A stretch of 5,495 nucleotides of DNA, from positions 1 through 5,495 of the forward strand of contig JAHIKS010000028.1 of the NCBI GenBank assembly GCA_018897475.1. Reading direction: 5' to 3'. The translations under genes and the position numbers were made by a program. The DNA comes from Candidatus Altarchaeota archaeon. Its GTDB lineage: Archaea; Altiarchaeota; Altiarchaeia; IMC4; QMZM01. Below are positions 4,440-5,495 of this stretch, in pieces. The notes beneath the pieces were generated by a model. The model searched no databases and was not told where the DNA came from. It saw only the letters and a program-made list of their open reading frames with translations. Numbering within the stretch: position 1 is the stretch's first letter; every line of letters begins with the position of its first letter.

Positions 4440-5096
4440 ATGGAGACCCTCTTTATTCCATGTGAGCACAAGGCCGATATAACTCCTGTTTTGAAGAAGA
4501 TTCTTTCTATGATTGAGAACTACAAAAGAATAGGACTCGTTACTACTGCCCAGCACCTCTCGCAGTTGGAAAAAGCCGGGGAATTTCTGGGCAATTCCGG
4601 CGTTGAAGCCGTTGTCGGCGGCCAGGTCCTGGGCTGCAACCAGGAGGCTGCAGCAGCCATCGAGGGAAAGGTCGACGCATTCCTCTACATCGGCTCCGGC
4701 AGGTTTCATCCGCTCGGAATCTCGCTGAAGACGGAGAAGCCGGTCTTCGTCGCGAACCCCTACTCCGGCAATGCCGACGAAATCTCCCAGGAGGAAAGGG
4801 AGCGTTGGCTCAAGAAGAAGAAAGGGAGAATCACCCGCTCTCTGACTGCTGAGAAATTCGGCATCCTCGTCTCCACCAAGGAAGGCCAGTTCAATCTCAA
4901 GCAAGCCCGTGAAATCCAGAAGCAGCTGGAGGTCAAGGGAAAGAAGGCCATCCTCTTCGCAGGAGTTGAGCTCAGCCCGGACAGGCTGCTGGGCTACGAC
5001 ATCGGCTGCTGGATAAATACGGCGTGCCCCCGGCTGGTGGATGATGAATTCGACAAGGCGGTGCTGAACCCGGATGAGATGGAGCTGTTGGTGTAG
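4440..5096 (+). CDS. Dph2-like diphthamide synthesis protein lacking the N-terminal domain
   Basis: The 218 residues match the second and third domains of archaeal Dph2, the radical enzyme that moves the 3-amino-3-carboxypropyl group of S-adenosylmethionine onto a histidine of elongation factor 2. Family signatures are GQVLGCN (Cys66), YIGSGRFHPLG (83-93), NPYSG (106-110), KFGILVSTKEGQ (139-150) and NTACPRLVDDE (Cys196). In Pyrococcus Dph2 three cysteines (59, 163, 287) hold the [4Fe-4S] cluster. Cys66 and Cys196 correspond to the second and third, with similar spacing (130 against 124). The first, and the domain of about 100 residues holding it, is missing. Upstream DNA is fully occupied by the CBS gene in another frame, so this is not a mis-called start. 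Extra cysteines are Cys8 (FIPCEH) and Cys190. The ATG follows the preceding stop by one base (translational coupling). It may be a partner of a separate subunit, a divergent paralogue, or a degraded gene. Confidence 0.85.
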   Translation: METLFIPCEHKADITPVLKKILSMIENYKRIGLVTTAQHLSQLEKAGEFLGNSGVEAVVGGQVLGCNQEAAAAIEGKVDAFLYIGSGRFHPLGISLKTEKPVFVANPYSGNADEISQEERERWLKKKKGRITRSLTAEKFGILVSTKEGQFNLKQAREIQKQLEVKGKKAILFAGVELSPDRLLGYDIGCWINTACPRLVDDEFDKAVLNPDEMELLV

Positions 5097-5117
5097 GGGC
5101 TAACCTACCTTATTTTT
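5093..5117 (+). terminator. Weak terminator-like hairpin plus T run after the Dph2-like gene
   Basis: GTAGG and CCTAC form a five-pair stem around GGCTAA, starting at the stop codon. CTTATTTTT follows at 5109-5117. Archaeal termination depends mainly on the T run, so this probably ends the FKBP-CBS-Dph2 transcript. The same AT-rich stretch could double as a promoter element for the next gene, 25 bases further on. Confidence 0.4.
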
Positions 5118-5141
5118 GAGGAATCCAATAATCTTGGTGCT

Positions 5142-5426
5142 ATGTGCTATATTTATATTGACGAGAGCGGAGACCTAGGTATACGTGGTTCAAAATATCT
5201 TGTAATAGCTGCATTATTCGTCGAGGACCACAAACCTCTTGACCGTATCATCAAGAACATGCGGCGAAATAAATTCAGGAAACAGCTCAGGAAGTCAATT
5301 GAGATTAAGGCCAACAAGTCTAGCAAAGAAGTGAAAAAACACGTGCTGAGTAAAGTGAACTACCCCGACATAAATGTCGGGGCGTCTAACCCCGACTCGG
5401 AGTTTCTATGCTCATCCCGTGTGTAG
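5142..5426 (+). CDS. DUF3800 protein fragment, probably disrupted by an insertion near 5360
   Basis: The start YIDESGDLG (4-12), then KYLVIAALFVED (18-29) and the IEIKANKSS block (53-61), are typical of DUF3800, a family of about 200-250 residues with an RNase H-like fold and acidic active-site residues. Asp7 and Glu8 and the Glu54-Lys56 motif are present. Family-like sequence continues to about LSKVN (69-73, base 5360). After that the frame reads through a hairpin into unrelated DNA and stops at 5424-5426 after 94 residues. The C-terminal half, which normally holds further conserved acidic residues, is missing. The fragment is therefore probably inactive. The gene has only a weak ribosome site (GGTGC) and lies 45 bases after the Dph2-like gene. 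The loss of homology at 5360 is judged from memory of the family, not from an alignment. Confidence 0.7.
   Translation: MCYIYIDESGDLGIRGSKYLVIAALFVEDHKPLDRIIKNMRRNKFRKQLRKSIEIKANKSSKEVKKHVLSKVNYPDINVGASNPDSEFLCSSRV
5360..5396 (-). repeat. Overlapping alternative hairpins at the insertion end
   Basis: CCCCGACA (5363-5370) pairs perfectly with TGTCGGGG (5375-5382) around TAAA. A second CCCCGAC at 5390-5396 can pair with the same GTCGGGG segment (5376-5382). On the minus strand the order is GTCGGGG, seven bases, CCCCGAC, then ATTTAT, then GTCGGGG. The middle arm can therefore pair with either neighbour but not both. The flanks also repeat (CTACCCCGAC at 5360-5369, CTAACCCCGAC at 5386-5396). Confidence 0.7.
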
Positions 5427-5494
5427 GGAATCATCCATAGTTCATGGGCTGGTTCATCTGCAGCCCCCGCCAGGTTTTGCCCCAATTGTTTGTG
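5360..5494 (-). CDS. C-terminal 44 codons of an unidentified gene, probably the insertion's transposase/TnpB-like gene
   Basis: The frame is open from the window edge (5494) to TAG at 5360-5362, while the other two minus-strand frames stop within 14-21 codons. The visible end reads QNLAGAADEPAHELWMIP and finishes with DAPTFMSG, encoded by the terminal hairpin. I do not recognise the tail itself. TnpB proteins have poorly conserved ends, with the coding region running into the transposon right end, which fits the arrangement seen here. The frame is short and could be open by chance. Confidence 0.35.
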   Translation of the reverse strand, partial: HKQLGQNLAGAADEPAHELWMIPYTRDEHRNSESGLDAPTFMSG

Positions 5495-5495
5495 A

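Larger units (their letters stand above)
5360..5495 (-). mobile_element. Probable end of an insertion sequence (IS200/IS605/IS1341-like?) running off the window
   Basis: Three observations support this. DUF3800-like coding sequence stops at about 5360. A perfect palindromic hairpin starts within three bases of that point. A minus-strand open frame reads from the window edge and stops exactly at the hairpin border (TAG at 5360-5362). Subterminal hairpins instead of long inverted repeats are typical of the IS200/IS605 group, whose right end overlaps the 3' end of the transposon gene. The other end and most of the gene lie beyond 5495, so the family assignment is tentative. Confidence 0.45.

Noticed and set aside
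3901..4482. 193-codon plus-strand frame overlapping the CBS gene
   Set aside because: The product is extremely rich in Arg, Gly, His and Gln with no domain, typical of an out-of-frame reading of a lysine/glutamate-rich gene. The CBS frame has two conserved domains.
4398..4904. 168-codon antisense open frame opposite the Dph2-like gene
   Set aside because: The plus strand encodes conserved Dph2 signatures throughout this stretch. The antisense frame is a by-product of codon bias.

Overview
The window looks archaeal. It carries a tRNA-Tyr gene with an intron at position 37/38 bounded by bulge-helix-bulge pairing, TATA-type promoter elements, a long FKBP-type prolyl isomerase of archaeal form, a winged-helix/CBS regulator, and a Dph2-type (diphthamide) protein. 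The sequence alone does not fix the lineage. A euryarchaeal or DPANN-like genome is plausible, but I would not go further.

Left region (1-2561): this appears to be one end of an integrated genetic element. It holds the 3' part of a gene with winged-helix-like segments and a repetitive acidic linker (possibly a replication protein), a 189-base intergenic stretch with short direct repeats and a palindrome, a small winged-helix protein, a 48-residue ORF, and a convergent tyrosine recombinase with a C-terminal zinc ribbon. The recombinase is transcribed away from the 3' end of a tRNA-Asp gene, the classic layout of an element integrated into a tRNA gene. A short direct repeat (GGAGTTAGGGCA and variants) recurs on both sides of the integrase gene. 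A perfect inverted repeat surrounds the integrase TATA box.

Middle region (2562-2877): tRNA-Asp(GTC) and intron-containing tRNA-Tyr(GTA) lie on the minus strand and probably share a promoter. That promoter sits back to back with the promoter of the plus-strand operon.

Right region (2878-5096): three tightly packed chromosomal genes read rightward: FKBP-type isomerase, HTH-CBS regulator and Dph2-like protein. The first two overlap and the second and third are separated by one base. The Dph2-like protein keeps two of the three iron-sulfur cysteine motifs of the family but lacks the whole N-terminal domain that carries the first. A weak terminator-like hairpin follows.

Right edge (5142-5495): a DUF3800 gene starts normally, but family-like sequence stops near 5360. 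There a perfect hairpin and a minus-strand open frame running off the window begin. This looks like the end of an insertion sequence (possibly IS200/IS605/IS1341 type with a TnpB-like gene) that broke the DUF3800 gene. The end can fold into two mutually exclusive hairpins, as might be expected of a transposon-end RNA. Nothing here proves a wholly new system. The strongest leads are the N-terminally truncated Dph2, the repeat and operator architecture around the integrase, and the structured insertion end.
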